Shown here: one piece after another, positions 44,444 to 53,165 of the stretch
How positions within the stretch are numbered: the stretch's first letter is position 1
How the letters are laid out: each line of letters starts with the position of its first letter
Source of the DNA: Leptofilum sp041748655
GTDB lineage: Bacteria; Chloroflexota; Anaerolineae; Promineifilales; Promineifilaceae
Direction of reading: 5' to 3'
DNA length: 64,000 nt
Assembly (NCBI GenBank): GCA_041748655.1
Contig: JBGTCV010000018.1
Coordinates: forward strand, 29,887 to 93,886
Notes under the pieces: generated by a model
The model's input: only the letters and a program-made list of their open reading frames with translations
What the model was told of the DNA's origin: nothing
Databases searched by the model: none
Program-made: the position numbers and the translations under genes

Positions 44444-45958
44444 TCAACGCCGCCAGGCGAGCCATTTGTTGAACAAATTGGCCACAAACGGTGTCAGGCG
44501 GGTGCGGTTCCAGGCGTCAGCCGCCTTTTTGATCGTTTCCGCCTGGGTGGGGTATGGGTGGATCGTTTGGGCCAGCGTGCCCAACCCTTTGCCGGCCATC
44601 ATCACCACAGTAATTTCGCTGATCATTTCCCCGGCATGGCGTCCAATAATGGTAGCACCCAAAATTTTATCTGTCCCTTTTTTCACGTAAATCTTTACAA
44701 ACCCATCGTCCCCGTCGGCGCGTCCCCGGTCGGTGTCTTGAATGTAGCTGGTGAAGATGTCAACGGCCGTTCCCCGTTCCTCCGCCTCATAATCAAACAG
44801 CCCCACATGGGCAATTTCCGGGTCGGTGTAAACTGTCCAGGGAATAATCAGATCGCTGTACTTTTTGCGACCAAAAAAGAACGCATTTTGCAGCACCATG
44901 CGGGCCGTGGCGTCGGCCGTGTGGGTAAACATTGCCGGAATGGCCACGTCGCCCGCGCCAAAAATGTCTGGATTGCTCGTTTGCAAGCGATCGTTTACCG
45001 TGACGCCTTTCTTGCTGTAGGCAACGCCGGCCGCTTCTAAATTAAGCCCATCAACGTTCGGTTGGCGACCTGCCGCCAGCAAAATCTCATCGACCGCCAG
45101 CGTATGTGCGTCGCCATCATACTCAAAATGGATGATTTTCTCGTCACCCACCTTTTCGATTTTTCCGGTTTTGCTTTCTAAATAAAACTGCACGCCATCC
45201 GCTTCCAGCGCGCCGCGCACCAGGACGATCCCTTCCGGGTCGCGCAGGCCGCCGATAGTGGGCAGCAGGTCCAGCACGATCACCTGGCTGCCAAAGCGGG
45301 CAAACGCCTGGGCCATCTCCGCCCCAATCGGCCCCGCGCCGATGACGGCGAGGCGCCTGGGCAATTTTGTCAGCTCAAAGGCCCCTTCGTTGGTAATGTA
45401 GCCCGTCTGTGCCAGACCGGGAATGGGAATAGCAGCGGCGCGGGAGCCGGTGGCGATAACCGCTTTGCTGAATTTGATGGTACGGCCGTCTACTTCAAAC
45501 CTGTTTTTCCCCGTAAACTGCCCATCCCCCAAATAGAGGTCAATACCCAAATCCCGGAAGCGCGTGGCCGCATCATGGTAGCTGATATCGGAGCGAATCC
45601 GGCGCATCCGCTCCATCACGGCGGCAAAATCGACCGTCACCTCGCCCTGAACGTGGACGCCCAATTCGGCCGCCCGGCGAATGTCGCCTATTGCTTTGGC
45701 CGAGCGCAGCACCGTTTTGGACGGCACGCAGCCCGCGTTGAGGCAGTCGCCGCCCAGCAGATGCTTCTCGACCAGCGCCACTTTGGCCCCAAGCCCCACG
45801 GCCCCCACCGCCGCCACCAGCCCGGCCGAACCCCCGCCAATGACGAGGAGATTGTAACGGCCGTCTGGCGTCGGGTTCTGCCAATCGGCCGGATGGGCAT
45901 TGTTAACTAAAACTTCATTGAATTCATCAAAAGGTGGAACTTTGATTTCAGCAACCAT
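44444..45958 (-). CDS. Mercuric-reductase-like pyridine nucleotide-disulfide oxidoreductase
   Basis: 504-aa flavoprotein. FAD loop LLVIGGGSAGLVAAVGAVGL, redox-active disulfide GGDCLNAGCVPSKTVL (~72), NAD(P)-binding VIGAGPIGAEMAQAFARFG, GAGDVAIPAM and the dimerisation-domain HPYPTQAE. It lacks the N-terminal heavy-metal domain and C-terminal Cys pair of MerA, so mercury reduction is unlikely. Together with the adjacent TVP38 gene it forms a common pair whose role is unclear, perhaps membrane-linked redox. GGAG lies 8 bases before the ATG. Confidence 0.92.
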   Translation of the reverse strand: MVAEIKVPPFDEFNEVLVNNAHPADWQNPTPDGRYNLLVIGGGSAGLVAAVGAVGLGAKVALVEKHLLGGDCLNAGCVPSKTVLRSAKAIGDIRRAAELGVHVQGEVTVDFAAVMERMRRIRSDISYHDAATRFRDLGIDLYLGDGQFTGKNRFEVDGRTIKFSKAVIATGSRAAAIPIPGLAQTGYITNEGAFELTKLPRRLAVIGAGPIGAEMAQAFARFGSQVIVLDLLPTIGGLRDPEGIVLVRGALEADGVQFYLESKTGKIEKVGDEKIIHFEYDGDAHTLAVDEILLAAGRQPNVDGLNLEAAGVAYSKKGVTVNDRLQTSNPDIFGAGDVAIPAMFTHTADATARMVLQNAFFFGRKKYSDLIIPWTVYTDPEIAHVGLFDYEAEERGTAVDIFTSYIQDTDRGRADGDDGFVKIYVKKGTDKILGATIIGRHAGEMISEITVVMMAGKGLGTLAQTIHPYPTQAETIKKAADAWNRTRLTPFVANLFNKWLAWRR

Positions 45959-45992
45959 GTCTTAAACTCCTAATTGAGGAGTAAAAAGTAAT

Positions 45993-46047
45993 AAGTGAAA
46001 AGTAAAAAGTGGCTCACTTATCACTTTTCACTTTTTACTTTTCACTT
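45993..46047. repeat. GTGAAAAGT-type inverted repeat
   Basis: Exact 19-bp arms (AAGTGAAAAGTAAAAAGTG at 45993-46011; complement at 46029-46047). The right arm encodes the last residues (SEK) and stop of the TVP38 protein. The same motif type recurs at ~63841-63870. Confidence 0.85.
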
Positions 46048-46775
46048 ACGTCTGCTTCGCGTCGTTTAATAAAGCGGGAAAGGCCAATGCTAACTAAAAT
46101 GAGCGCCACGGAGAGGACGAGCGTGAGCGGATTTACCTGCACCTCACCCGCCACCAGGGCGTCCAGCGTGCCAAAGGAGCCGCCCAACAGCACAAAAGAG
46201 ATGGTGCCAGGGACAGAACCAATGGCGGTGGCCAGGATAAACGGCTGCCACTTGATCTTCAAAAAGCCAGCGGCGTAGTTAACCAAATCGTACGGCAGGA
46301 AGAGCAGACGCATGATCAGCACCGTCTCGAAGCTGTTCTGGCGCATCCGCTGGGTGTATTGTTGAATGAGACCGCTGCTTTCCTCATTTTCCAGCACGCC
46401 CTGGCCAAAGTAGCGCCCGACGGTGTACGCCAACAGGGCAGAGGCGTTGCTGCCAATCACCGTCCATAAAATGCCAATCGGCCCAAACAAAAAGCCGCCC
46501 AGCAGAGTGAGAATGGTGGCGGGGAAGAAGAGCAACGGCCGTAAGGCATAAATCACTATGTAAAAAACAGGGCCTAACAGTGTGCCCGTGAGAAAAGTCA
46601 CCACCAGCTGAAGGCTGTCTGCCAGGGTGAGGTTGTTGACATTGGCGTAAACGTAGTAGCCGCCCACCACGCTGCCCCAAAAAAGAATTGCAACTAGCTT
46701 CGCGCCATGCTGCTGCAAAAATGACGCCTGTGGTGCCGGTGTTTCCCTTGATTCTCCAGCGAATTCATTGCTCAT
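46035..46775 (-). CDS. TVP38/TMEM64 family membrane protein
   Basis: 246 aa with about six hydrophobic segments. The family core is visible: PLLFFPATILTLLGGFLFGP, ALLAYTVGRYFGQGVL, MRLLFLPYDLVNYAAGFLKI and AIGSVPGTISFVLLGGSFG. DedA/VTT-type proteins are lipid scramblases or transporters in related families. AAGGAG lies upstream of the ATG. It is transcribed ahead of the disulfide oxidoreductase gene, a recurrent pair in cyanobacteria and Chloroflexota. The last residues come from an intergenic repeat. Confidence 0.9.
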   Translation of the reverse strand: MSNEFAGESRETPAPQASFLQQHGAKLVAILFWGSVVGGYYVYANVNNLTLADSLQLVVTFLTGTLLGPVFYIVIYALRPLLFFPATILTLLGGFLFGPIGILWTVIGSNASALLAYTVGRYFGQGVLENEESSGLIQQYTQRMRQNSFETVLIMRLLFLPYDLVNYAAGFLKIKWQPFILATAIGSVPGTISFVLLGGSFGTLDALVAGEVQVNPLTLVLSVALILVSIGLSRFIKRREADVSEK

Positions 46776-46888
46776 ACGGCCGGGTCTCCTTTACCAAATA
46801 ATAACTATCCATGACACAGAGCGGTTGACCGTATAAAATCTTACAGAGAAATCATTACAAAAGCCTAACAAAATGGAGAAGCCCGACT

Positions 46889-47395
46889 ATGACAACTGAA
46901 GAAAATGGCAACGGCCGTTCCCGCACCTACACCTGGCAAGACCCCACCCCAACCGCCACCGCGGCCCGCCAAAAAAGCGGCCAGAAACTATTCACCGAAA
47001 TGATCAGCGGCAGCCTGCCCCAGCCCCCCATTGCCAGAACGCTCGACTTTGAATTAACCGAAACGTCCGATGGAGGCGCGGTTTTTGAGATTGATTGCTC
47101 GGAATTTCACTACAACCCGCTGGGCACGGTGCACGGCGGCGTCATCGCCACACTGCTGGATTCGGCCATGAGCTGCGCCGTCCACACCCAGCTCCCCGCA
47201 GGCAGCGGCTACACCACCATCGAAATGAAAGTGAACTTCATCCGTCCAATTTTGCACGACACCGGCCCGCTGCGCTGCGTGGGCACGGTCGTCCACGGCG
47301 GGCGGCGCATCGCCACCGCCGAAGGCAGGCTGGTAGACGCCAGCGGCAAGCTGTACGCCCACGGCACCACCACCTGCTTCATTTTTTCGGTTTAG
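46889..47395 (+). CDS. PaaI-type hotdog thioesterase
   Basis: 168 aa. The hotdog domain signature lies in EFHYNPLGTVHGGVIATLLD with SAMSCAV, where HGG and the following Asp are typical of PaaI/YdiI acyl-CoA thioesterases. TIEMKVNFIRPI and GRLVDASGKLYAHGTTTCFI complete the fold. It would cleave an aryl- or acyl-CoA; substrate unknown. GGAG is 10 bases before the ATG. It is a single gene, convergent with the hydrogenase operon. Confidence 0.92.
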   Translation: MTTEENGNGRSRTYTWQDPTPTATAARQKSGQKLFTEMISGSLPQPPIARTLDFELTETSDGGAVFEIDCSEFHYNPLGTVHGGVIATLLDSAMSCAVHTQLPAGSGYTTIEMKVNFIRPILHDTGPLRCVGTVVHGGRRIATAEGRLVDASGKLYAHGTTTCFIFSV

Positions 47396-47412
47396 GGCAC
47401 GGTTGGAGAAGG

Positions 47413-47472
47413 GCGTGAAACGTAAAACGTGAAACGTGATGACATAAGCCTCACGTTTCACGCTTCACGCAT
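47413..47472. repeat. GTGAAACG-type dispersed repeat, copy 4
   Basis: GCGTGAAACGTAAAACGTG and GAAACGTGATG, then CTCACGTTTCACGCTTCACG in complement. It lies between convergent genes and supplies the stop codon (GCG TGA) of the hydrogenase maturation protease. Confidence 0.8.
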
Positions 47473-47926
47473 CAGTGAGTTCCACCTGTATTTGTTGGCA
47501 AATTTGGGGAATAACGGCCCGCACAGCCTCGCTCAGCCCCATCTCCCATTCAATGGCTTCTGGCTGAACAGCGTAGAGGGTAATATCCGAGGGCAAGATG
47601 CCCAGCGCCCTGGCTAAAGCAACCGCTTCGGCAAAACCGGCATCGTGCAGGGTGCCCTGCATTTTTGCCTGTTGAATGAGCGAAATCTGGGACAGGGGCA
47701 AGCGCCGCCAGGTTCCCGGTTTGGCGTCCAGGTTGGCCGCGTCGATCACAATCACCCGGTCGTAACCCTGGAGCAGGAGCGCGGTTTCCAGGCCGGGCGT
47801 ACCGCCGTCGATGAGGTTGATGTTTTGGGGGAATACGGCCGTTTCCGCCAAACAATCCAACACGGCACTCCCCACTCCATCATCCCCACGCAGCCGGTTT
47901 CCCAGCGCCAAAACCAGAATCTTCAT
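47465..47926 (-). CDS. [NiFe]-hydrogenase maturation endopeptidase (HyaD/HycI type)
   Basis: ~153 aa. Removes the C-terminal peptide of the large subunit after nickel insertion. The nickel-binding signature LALGNRLRGDDGVGSAVLDC begins at residue 4, followed by LIDGGTPGLETALLLQGYD and VIVIDAANLD, which hold the other acidic ligand. MKILVL at 47926 is the family-typical start; an upstream ATG at 47947 is open too. It lies 52 bp behind the large-subunit gene as the last gene of the operon. Confidence 0.93.
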   Translation of the reverse strand: MKILVLALGNRLRGDDGVGSAVLDCLAETAVFPQNINLIDGGTPGLETALLLQGYDRVIVIDAANLDAKPGTWRRLPLSQISLIQQAKMQGTLHDAGFAEAVALARALGILPSDITLYAVQPEAIEWEMGLSEAVRAVIPQICQQIQVELTDA

Positions 47927-47978
47927 CAACACATCTTGGGTTAACATAAGTTAGTGTGTTTTCATGATTCATAACTTG

Positions 47979-49268
47979 CTATTCAAACCGCACATCCAGC
48001 AGATGGGTTGAGCAAGAAATACACGGATCATAAGCCCGCACCAGCATTTCCAGCGAATGGGTGATTTGTTCCTGCGTTCTGTGCAGAAGTGTCGGCACCA
48101 GCGCCTTCATGTCCAGCTCAATGTTCGCTAAATTTTGCCCGGTGGGAATAATGCAGTTAGAGTCAACAATCAGGCCATCCTCGATGACGTAATGATGGAA
48201 CAGCGTACCCCGCGGCACCTCACACGCCCCGACCCCTTCACCACTCTGGCGCGTGGGGGCAGCTGGTTCTTCCCAGGCCACTTCCCGCCGCAGCAGCTCA
48301 TCAATCAACTGGATAGCTTCTTCTACGCAGTGGGCAATTTCCACCACCTGCGCCACCGTAATCAAATACGGATTGGTCGCCTTTGGCTTGAGTCCCAACC
48401 CGGTGGCCACTTCTTGCGCCACAGGATGCAGCAGATCGTGGTTCACGTTAAACCGGGCGAGCGCCCCCACCATGTACGATTCCCGCTGGTTTTGGGCATG
48501 TTTGGCCGATGAGTGGGGCATCAGGTATTCGTTTGTTACCGATTTATAAGCCGAGACGGGCCAACGGCCGTTATCCGTACTCACAATATCGCCATCAATG
48601 AAGCCATACACCCCGTCGTCGCGGCGCAGGGCAATATATTCGGTCTCCCGCTCAAATTGGGGCATCTGCAGCGTCTGGAACAGATCGGCCGTCGCCAGCA
48701 CATCGGCCCAGGTTGCTTCAAACCGCTCCCGCAGCTGGTACAGCTCGTTGGCCGTGGGGAAGTGTGTGAAGCCACCCACCGTCATGGCAATGGGATGGGT
48801 ATGCCGTCCGGCAATCGCCTGGCATAAATCGCCCGCCAGCTTCTTCATCCGCAGCGCCCGCAGAACCACATCTGGCGCGGTGTTGGCCAGCGGAATGACG
48901 CTGGGCACACCCAAAAAGTCTGGGGCCACCAGCATGTAGGCGTGCAGGATGTGGCTGTCCAGCATCTCGCCCAAAAAGTTGAGGCGGCGCAGCAGCTTGG
49001 TCTGTTCGCTCGGCTCCACGCCCAGGGCGGCTTCGGTGGCCCGCAGCGAGGCGGTGGCATGGCCCACGGCACAAATGCCGCAAATGCGCGAGGTAAGGTG
49101 GGAGGCGTTTTGATACGGCCGTTCGCGCAGCATCGCTTCAAAAAAGCGAGGCGTTTCCACAATTTGCAGATCGCACTGCTTCAGCTGGCCGTTGACCACA
49201 TCCACCACAATATTGCCGTGCCCTTCCACCCGTGTCAGGTGGTGCACATTTACTTTTACGTTAGGCAT
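47979..49268 (-). CDS. [NiFe]-hydrogenase large (alpha) subunit, group 3b-like
   Basis: 429 aa, cytoplasmic catalytic subunit. The four nickel ligands are in RICGIC (~62) and DPCISCSTH (~413), and the N-terminal RVEGHGNI is present. Only seven residues (LLDVRFE) follow the last His, a short peptide for the maturation protease to remove. Length and partner genes match the bidirectional NADP-linked (sulf)hydrogenases, which interconvert H2 and NADPH, and in archaea can also reduce sulfur. Overlaps the delta subunit gene by 8 bp. Confidence 0.96.
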   Translation of the reverse strand: MPNVKVNVHHLTRVEGHGNIVVDVVNGQLKQCDLQIVETPRFFEAMLRERPYQNASHLTSRICGICAVGHATASLRATEAALGVEPSEQTKLLRRLNFLGEMLDSHILHAYMLVAPDFLGVPSVIPLANTAPDVVLRALRMKKLAGDLCQAIAGRHTHPIAMTVGGFTHFPTANELYQLRERFEATWADVLATADLFQTLQMPQFERETEYIALRRDDGVYGFIDGDIVSTDNGRWPVSAYKSVTNEYLMPHSSAKHAQNQRESYMVGALARFNVNHDLLHPVAQEVATGLGLKPKATNPYLITVAQVVEIAHCVEEAIQLIDELLRREVAWEEPAAPTRQSGEGVGACEVPRGTLFHHYVIEDGLIVDSNCIIPTGQNLANIELDMKALVPTLLHRTQEQITHSLEMLVRAYDPCISCSTHLLDVRFE

Positions 49269-50031
49269 GAGCCAGCTCCTTTTCCAGCAGCGTCTGGTTG
49301 GTCAAAAACAGCGTGAATCTCTCGTCAATCTCTGCCTGGCTCAGGCCGTGTTCGGCCAAAACCTCGGCAAAGGATTCCAGATTGGGTGAAGAAATCAATC
49401 CCCGGCACCCTTCGCAGCCGTAGCCATAGGCGGGGCAAACGGCGTTGCAGCCAGCACGGGTAATTGGCCCCAGGCAAACCTGGCCTCGATCAAAGACGCA
49501 GATGTTTTCGTGCAGCTTGCACTCGATGCACATCGGGTAATCGGGCAGCTTGGGCTGACGCCCTTGCAGCAAAACGGTCACGGTGCGCACAAACTCTTCC
49601 CGGTCGATGGGGCAGCCGGGAATCACCGCATCTACCTTGATCACCTGGTCGATGGCCCGTGCCGGATAGGTATCGTACCACTCTGCTTTGTCCCCGTAGA
49701 CGTAGTGGCGCACGTCTGGCAGCGGCTGCCGGTTGCGAATGGCATTGATGCCGCCCAAATGGGCACAGGCACCGAGCGCGATAACGTAAACGGCCGTTTC
49801 CCGTATCCGCCGCAACCGTTCTTCATCACCCGGACGGGTGCAAGAGCCCTCGATAAACGCAATGTCATACACATCGCTGCGGGCGCTGGACGCTTCCCGA
49901 AACTCAACAATATTAATCACCTTCAACAGCTCTGGATGGGTTTGCAGCGCGTCCAAAACCGTCAACTGGCACCCTTCACAGCTGGTAAAGTCAAAAAAAG
50001 CAACCCGTGGCAAGTTGGCTGCGGCGCTCAT
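49261..50031 (-). CDS. Hydrogenase small (delta) subunit
   Basis: 256 aa. The proximal cluster site opens with TSCEGCQLTVLDAL (~17), followed by EGSCTRPGDEERLR, ALGACAHLGG and VIPGCPI. A second Cys-rich domain (CIECKLHENICVF, CLGPITRAGCNAVCPAYGYG, CEGCRG) carries further Fe-S clusters, as in HydD of Pyrococcus sulfhydrogenase. It passes electrons from the NiFe site to the gamma/beta subunits. Its start overlaps the gamma gene's end by 4 bp. Confidence 0.95.
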   Translation of the reverse strand: MSAAANLPRVAFFDFTSCEGCQLTVLDALQTHPELLKVINIVEFREASSARSDVYDIAFIEGSCTRPGDEERLRRIRETAVYVIALGACAHLGGINAIRNRQPLPDVRHYVYGDKAEWYDTYPARAIDQVIKVDAVIPGCPIDREEFVRTVTVLLQGRQPKLPDYPMCIECKLHENICVFDRGQVCLGPITRAGCNAVCPAYGYGCEGCRGLISSPNLESFAEVLAEHGLSQAEIDERFTLFLTNQTLLEKELAHA

Positions 50032-50879
50032 AACGCTTCCTCCAGGTTTTTTATCTCTGTGTAAGAGAGGGATGGGCCATCCAAACAGGCATAGATGTGG
50101 TTAATCTGGCAGTGGCCACATTTGCCCACGCCGCACTTCATATGCCGCTCAAAGCTCAGCCAGATGTCGTGTTCCGCCACGCCCAGCCTGGCTAAATCGT
50201 CGATGATAAATTGGTACATAACGGGCGGGCCACACACCACAGCAACCGTATTGTGCGGATTGATCGGCACCTTTTTAAGCAAGCCGTTGACAAAACCCAC
50301 CTCGCCCCGCCATTTGCCATCACCCCGGTCAACGGTGGTAAACATCTCTATATCATCCACCCAGTTGAAGCCGTTGATCTCGTCGCGGAACAGCAGCTCT
50401 TGCGGGGAACGCGCCCCATACAAAATGATGATCCGGTTATACTTTCCCCGGTGATCAATCGCCTCGTAAATGACCGAGCGCAGCGGAGCCAGCCCCAGGC
50501 CACCGGCAATAAAGAGCACGTCCTTGCCCCGGAAGCGTGACATGGGAAAACCACGCCCAAACGGCCCGCGAATCCCCAGCGTGTCGCCCACGTTCAGCGC
50601 GTGCATTTTGCTGGTGAGGTCGCCCACGTTGCGCACGCACAACTCAAACGCGCCGTTGCTGCGGCTGGGGGAGGAGCAAATGCTGATGGGCGCTTCGCCA
50701 ATGCCAAACAGGGAGACCTGCACAAACTGCCCCGGATCATGGTCCAGCGTGAGGCCGTAGGGCAGCTCGATGGTGTACAGTTTTTCCAGCTCAGTGAGGG
50801 AACGAACGGCCGTAATCTTCGCAGGCACCGGCATATAAATCGACGGCGACTCCCGCACTTCTCTCAGTAAGGTCTTCAT
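50028..50879 (-). CDS. Hydrogenase gamma subunit, FAD/NAD(P)-binding
   Basis: 283 aa of the ferredoxin-reductase fold. FAD part: HDPGQFVQVSLFGIGEAPIS and RNVGDLTSKMHALNVGDTLG; NAD(P) part: DVLFIAGGLGLAPLRSVIYE and AVVCGPPVMYQF. A C-terminal [2Fe-2S] site lies in MKCGVGKCGHCQINHIYACL. It joins pyridine nucleotide to the Fe-S chain. Overlaps both neighbours by 4 bp (translational coupling). Confidence 0.95.
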   Translation of the reverse strand: MKTLLREVRESPSIYMPVPAKITAVRSLTELEKLYTIELPYGLTLDHDPGQFVQVSLFGIGEAPISICSSPSRSNGAFELCVRNVGDLTSKMHALNVGDTLGIRGPFGRGFPMSRFRGKDVLFIAGGLGLAPLRSVIYEAIDHRGKYNRIIILYGARSPQELLFRDEINGFNWVDDIEMFTTVDRGDGKWRGEVGFVNGLLKKVPINPHNTVAVVCGPPVMYQFIIDDLARLGVAEHDIWLSFERHMKCGVGKCGHCQINHIYACLDGPSLSYTEIKNLEEAL

Positions 50880-51934
50880 AATTCTCGCTCCATTTCCGCT
50901 TCAGGGGCGTTTTGCGCCTCATACAGCGCATTCAAAACGTTGATGGGTGTAATATTGACCAGGCAGGTATCGCCACACCGGCCACAGCCCACACAGCCCA
51001 GCTGCCCGTACGCATCGTGCATATACTTCCCCTTGCGCATGAAGCGATGCCGCTGCCGCGACATCCGCGCCTCCCGGAAATTGTGTCCTCCAGCCACCAG
51101 GGCAAAGGTCGTCGCCTGGCAGGAATCCCACTGGCGGGTACGGGTTCCCTCCGTTTGGGTCAAATCCGCCTCATCCGCCACGTTGAAGCAGACGCAGGTG
51201 GGGCAAACCTGGGTACACATGCCGCAAACCAGGCAATCGTCCCCAATTTGCTGCCAGAGCGGGCTGTGGTACTGCTCATGCAGCAGCGTGTTCAGCTCTG
51301 CCACCTCAAAATCGAGCCGCTTCACAAATGCTTCCTGCTTTTTAGCGATCACCCGGTCGTAAATAGCGCGCCACTCCGGCGTAAACGGCTCCGCCAGGGT
51401 ATCAGCCAGCAGCGCTTCACCTTTGGGCGTGTTCACGTGGACGGCATAGATATGCCCCAAATCCGTCAGGTGCAAATCGGCCGCTTCGGGCAGGTGCGAG
51501 GTGCCCATATCGTGGCAGTAAGCATGTTCTGAACAGAGGGACATGCACTCAATACTGATCAGGCAAATATCTTCCCGCCGGGCGCGGTAATGCTGGTCGG
51601 CAAACCCCTGGCTAAAAATCTGGTCAAACAGCCGGGTCGCCTGCACGTCGCAGGTGTGAATACCAAAAATAACGGTCGGCTCCGTCTCGATTACCGCTTG
51701 TATGTGGCTGCCATCCAGATGGTATTGCAGCAATGTTTCTTGTTGGGGAAAAAGATATTTTTTGGGAGGGATCGTGGTGGTCGGATAGTCCAGCGCCATT
51801 TCAACGGCCGTTTCAATTTCAGCAAACACAAACTGGCCATTTTTAGGTATAGGGCCCACCACACGAAACCGCCTCCGCAGCCGCTGAACCCATTCGTTCA
51901 GGGCCGTTTTAGGGATCGTTTTCAGCTCACTCAT
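50876..51934 (-). CDS. Hydrogenase beta subunit, 4Fe-4S dicluster protein
   Basis: ~352 aa. Two C-terminal ferredoxin-like clusters, CLVCGMCTQVCPTCVC (~230) and LGCVGCGRCGDTCLV (~320), follow an N-terminal region with FGIHTCDVQATRLFDQIF and ISIECMSLCSEHAYC, as in HydB. First gene of the operon, order beta-gamma-delta-alpha-protease. I start at MSELKTIPK (51932-51934); the in-frame ATG at 52003 would place the N-terminus inside the upstream inverted repeat. The promoter region carries Rex-like sites. Confidence 0.93.
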   Translation of the reverse strand: MSELKTIPKTALNEWVQRLRRRFRVVGPIPKNGQFVFAEIETAVEMALDYPTTTIPPKKYLFPQQETLLQYHLDGSHIQAVIETEPTVIFGIHTCDVQATRLFDQIFSQGFADQHYRARREDICLISIECMSLCSEHAYCHDMGTSHLPEAADLHLTDLGHIYAVHVNTPKGEALLADTLAEPFTPEWRAIYDRVIAKKQEAFVKRLDFEVAELNTLLHEQYHSPLWQQIGDDCLVCGMCTQVCPTCVCFNVADEADLTQTEGTRTRQWDSCQATTFALVAGGHNFREARMSRQRHRFMRKGKYMHDAYGQLGCVGCGRCGDTCLVNITPINVLNALYEAQNAPEAEMEREL

Positions 51935-51995
51935 CAGATCAACTCTCTTTCCTGTGTGGGATGACTTGTACGATATTGGTAAGCGTTCAGGCCAA

Positions 51996-52036
51996 AGGTG
52001 CAATGCACTTACAAACGGAAAAAGTGCGTTGCACCT
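51996..52036. promoter_or_regulatory. Inverted repeat in the hydrogenase leader
   Basis: AGGTGCAATGCACTT (51996-52010) and AAGTGCGTTGCACCT (52022-52036) pair over 15 bp with one mismatch. It lies between the Rex-like pair and the first hydrogenase gene, so it is either a second operator or an mRNA hairpin in the 5' leader. Confidence 0.6.
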
Positions 52037-52051
52037 GATACAATGCGCCCA

Positions 52052-52099
52052 ATTGTGAAATAATACACAATCTAATTATATTGTGTATTATTTCACAAT
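52052..52099 (-). promoter_or_regulatory. Paired Rex-like operator upstream of the hydrogenase operon
   Basis: Exact 19-bp inverted repeat with a 10-bp spacer. Each arm is itself an 18-bp near-palindrome: TTGTGAAATAATACACAA (52053-52070) and TTGTGTATTATTTCACAA (52081-52098). Each differs at one of 14 fixed positions from the Rex consensus TTGTGAANNNNTTCACAA. Rex represses fermentation and hydrogenase-type genes when NAD+ is high. A TATAAT (minus strand) lies in the spacer. The site is ~120 bp ahead of the beta subunit start. Confidence 0.7.
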
Positions 52100-52224
52100 G
52101 CAAGGTCTACTGATCTTGATCCCAGAATAAATGTGAGCAATGTCATTGCCCAAACAGGGCATTTTTGATAAGGATCGCGTATTAAATTGCTTGGGAACTG
52201 AGGGTGAAATTTAGAGAGGGTTGA

Positions 52225-53007
52225 TCACTCGGCCGTTTGCAAGATGTGGATCGATTCAAGGGCCAGCAGGCGCAGTTCTTCTTCGGGGTTAAGGTTGAGC
52301 AGGGTTTGGTAATCGGCAATGGCGGCGGGATAGTCGCCCAGCTGGGTGTAGGCAGCGGCACGAAAAATGTAGATAGTGGGGAATGTTTTAGGGTGCAACT
52401 CAATGACGCGGCTGAAGTCGGCAACGGCGGTTGCGGGCAGCAGCATCACCGCCGAAAGCAGCAGCCAGAGCAGGGCCAATCCCAGCCCAAACGGAATCGT
52501 TTCATCGCGCAGCAAATAGTTGAGCCAGAGCAGCAGCAGCAGCTGGCTCAGCGTGGCCAGCGGTCCACCCGCCAAAAACAGCATCCGCTGCGGCAGATGC
52601 TCGCCAAACTGGCGCGGCACGGAAAGCGCCCGCCCCTGCCACTGCATCAGGTCGGTGTGGATCAGGCTCAGGCGCAGCCCCCTCGCCTCGCGAGCAAGGC
52701 GCAGCGGGCCAAAAGTGACAAAAACAAAGCGAAAGCGTGCCGCTTTGACGGCCAGCAAATGGCCCAGCTCATGCCAGACAATTGAGAAGAAGAGGGCAAT
52801 GGGAAACAGTAAAAAGGCGCTCAGGATGAGAACGGCCGTTGACGGTACAAAAAAATTGGGCCGCGGCGCACGCAGCACCAGGGGCAGCAGCACAACCATG
52901 CTGGCGATCATGATAATGGTTCCCACCAGTTGCTGCCCCCACTGCGACTTTTTTTGTTGGGGCGTTGGGGTCTGCTCAAACTGCTCTGGCAAAATGGTTA
53001 GCTTCAT
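52225..53007 (-). CDS. M50-type membrane metalloprotease-like protein with TPR tail
   Basis: ~260 aa. HExxH zinc motif in IVWHELGHLLAVKAARF (~79) between hydrophobic helices, with a second hydrophobic block (MLFLAGGPLATLSQLLLLLW) like the M50 family's second motif region. A short TPR-like segment (TIYIFRAAAYTQLGDYPAAI) forms the C-terminus. A canonical NxxPxxxLDG motif is not seen, so activity is uncertain. I start at MKLTILPEQ; the long upstream frame is probably untranslated. Confidence 0.75.
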   Translation of the reverse strand: MKLTILPEQFEQTPTPQQKKSQWGQQLVGTIIMIASMVVLLPLVLRAPRPNFFVPSTAVLILSAFLLFPIALFFSIVWHELGHLLAVKAARFRFVFVTFGPLRLAREARGLRLSLIHTDLMQWQGRALSVPRQFGEHLPQRMLFLAGGPLATLSQLLLLLWLNYLLRDETIPFGLGLALLWLLLSAVMLLPATAVADFSRVIELHPKTFPTIYIFRAAAYTQLGDYPAAIADYQTLLNLNPEEELRLLALESIHILQTAE

Positions 53008-53165
53008 GGCGCAGAAGTATAGCGAGGCAATGAAACGGGCACAACAGCGATTGACGATACAGAACATACGTGCTAATATTTTGCTGCTTAAGCCCACTTT
53101 TATGGGCATCACAACAAAAAGTACAAAACAAGTGGCCAAAATTAAGAAAAGAAAGGAATGGTGTC

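Noticed and set aside
44444..45958. Mercury resistance (MerA)
   Set aside because: No heavy-metal-associated domain, no C-terminal Cys pair and no mer genes nearby; only the general disulfide oxidoreductase fold is supported.
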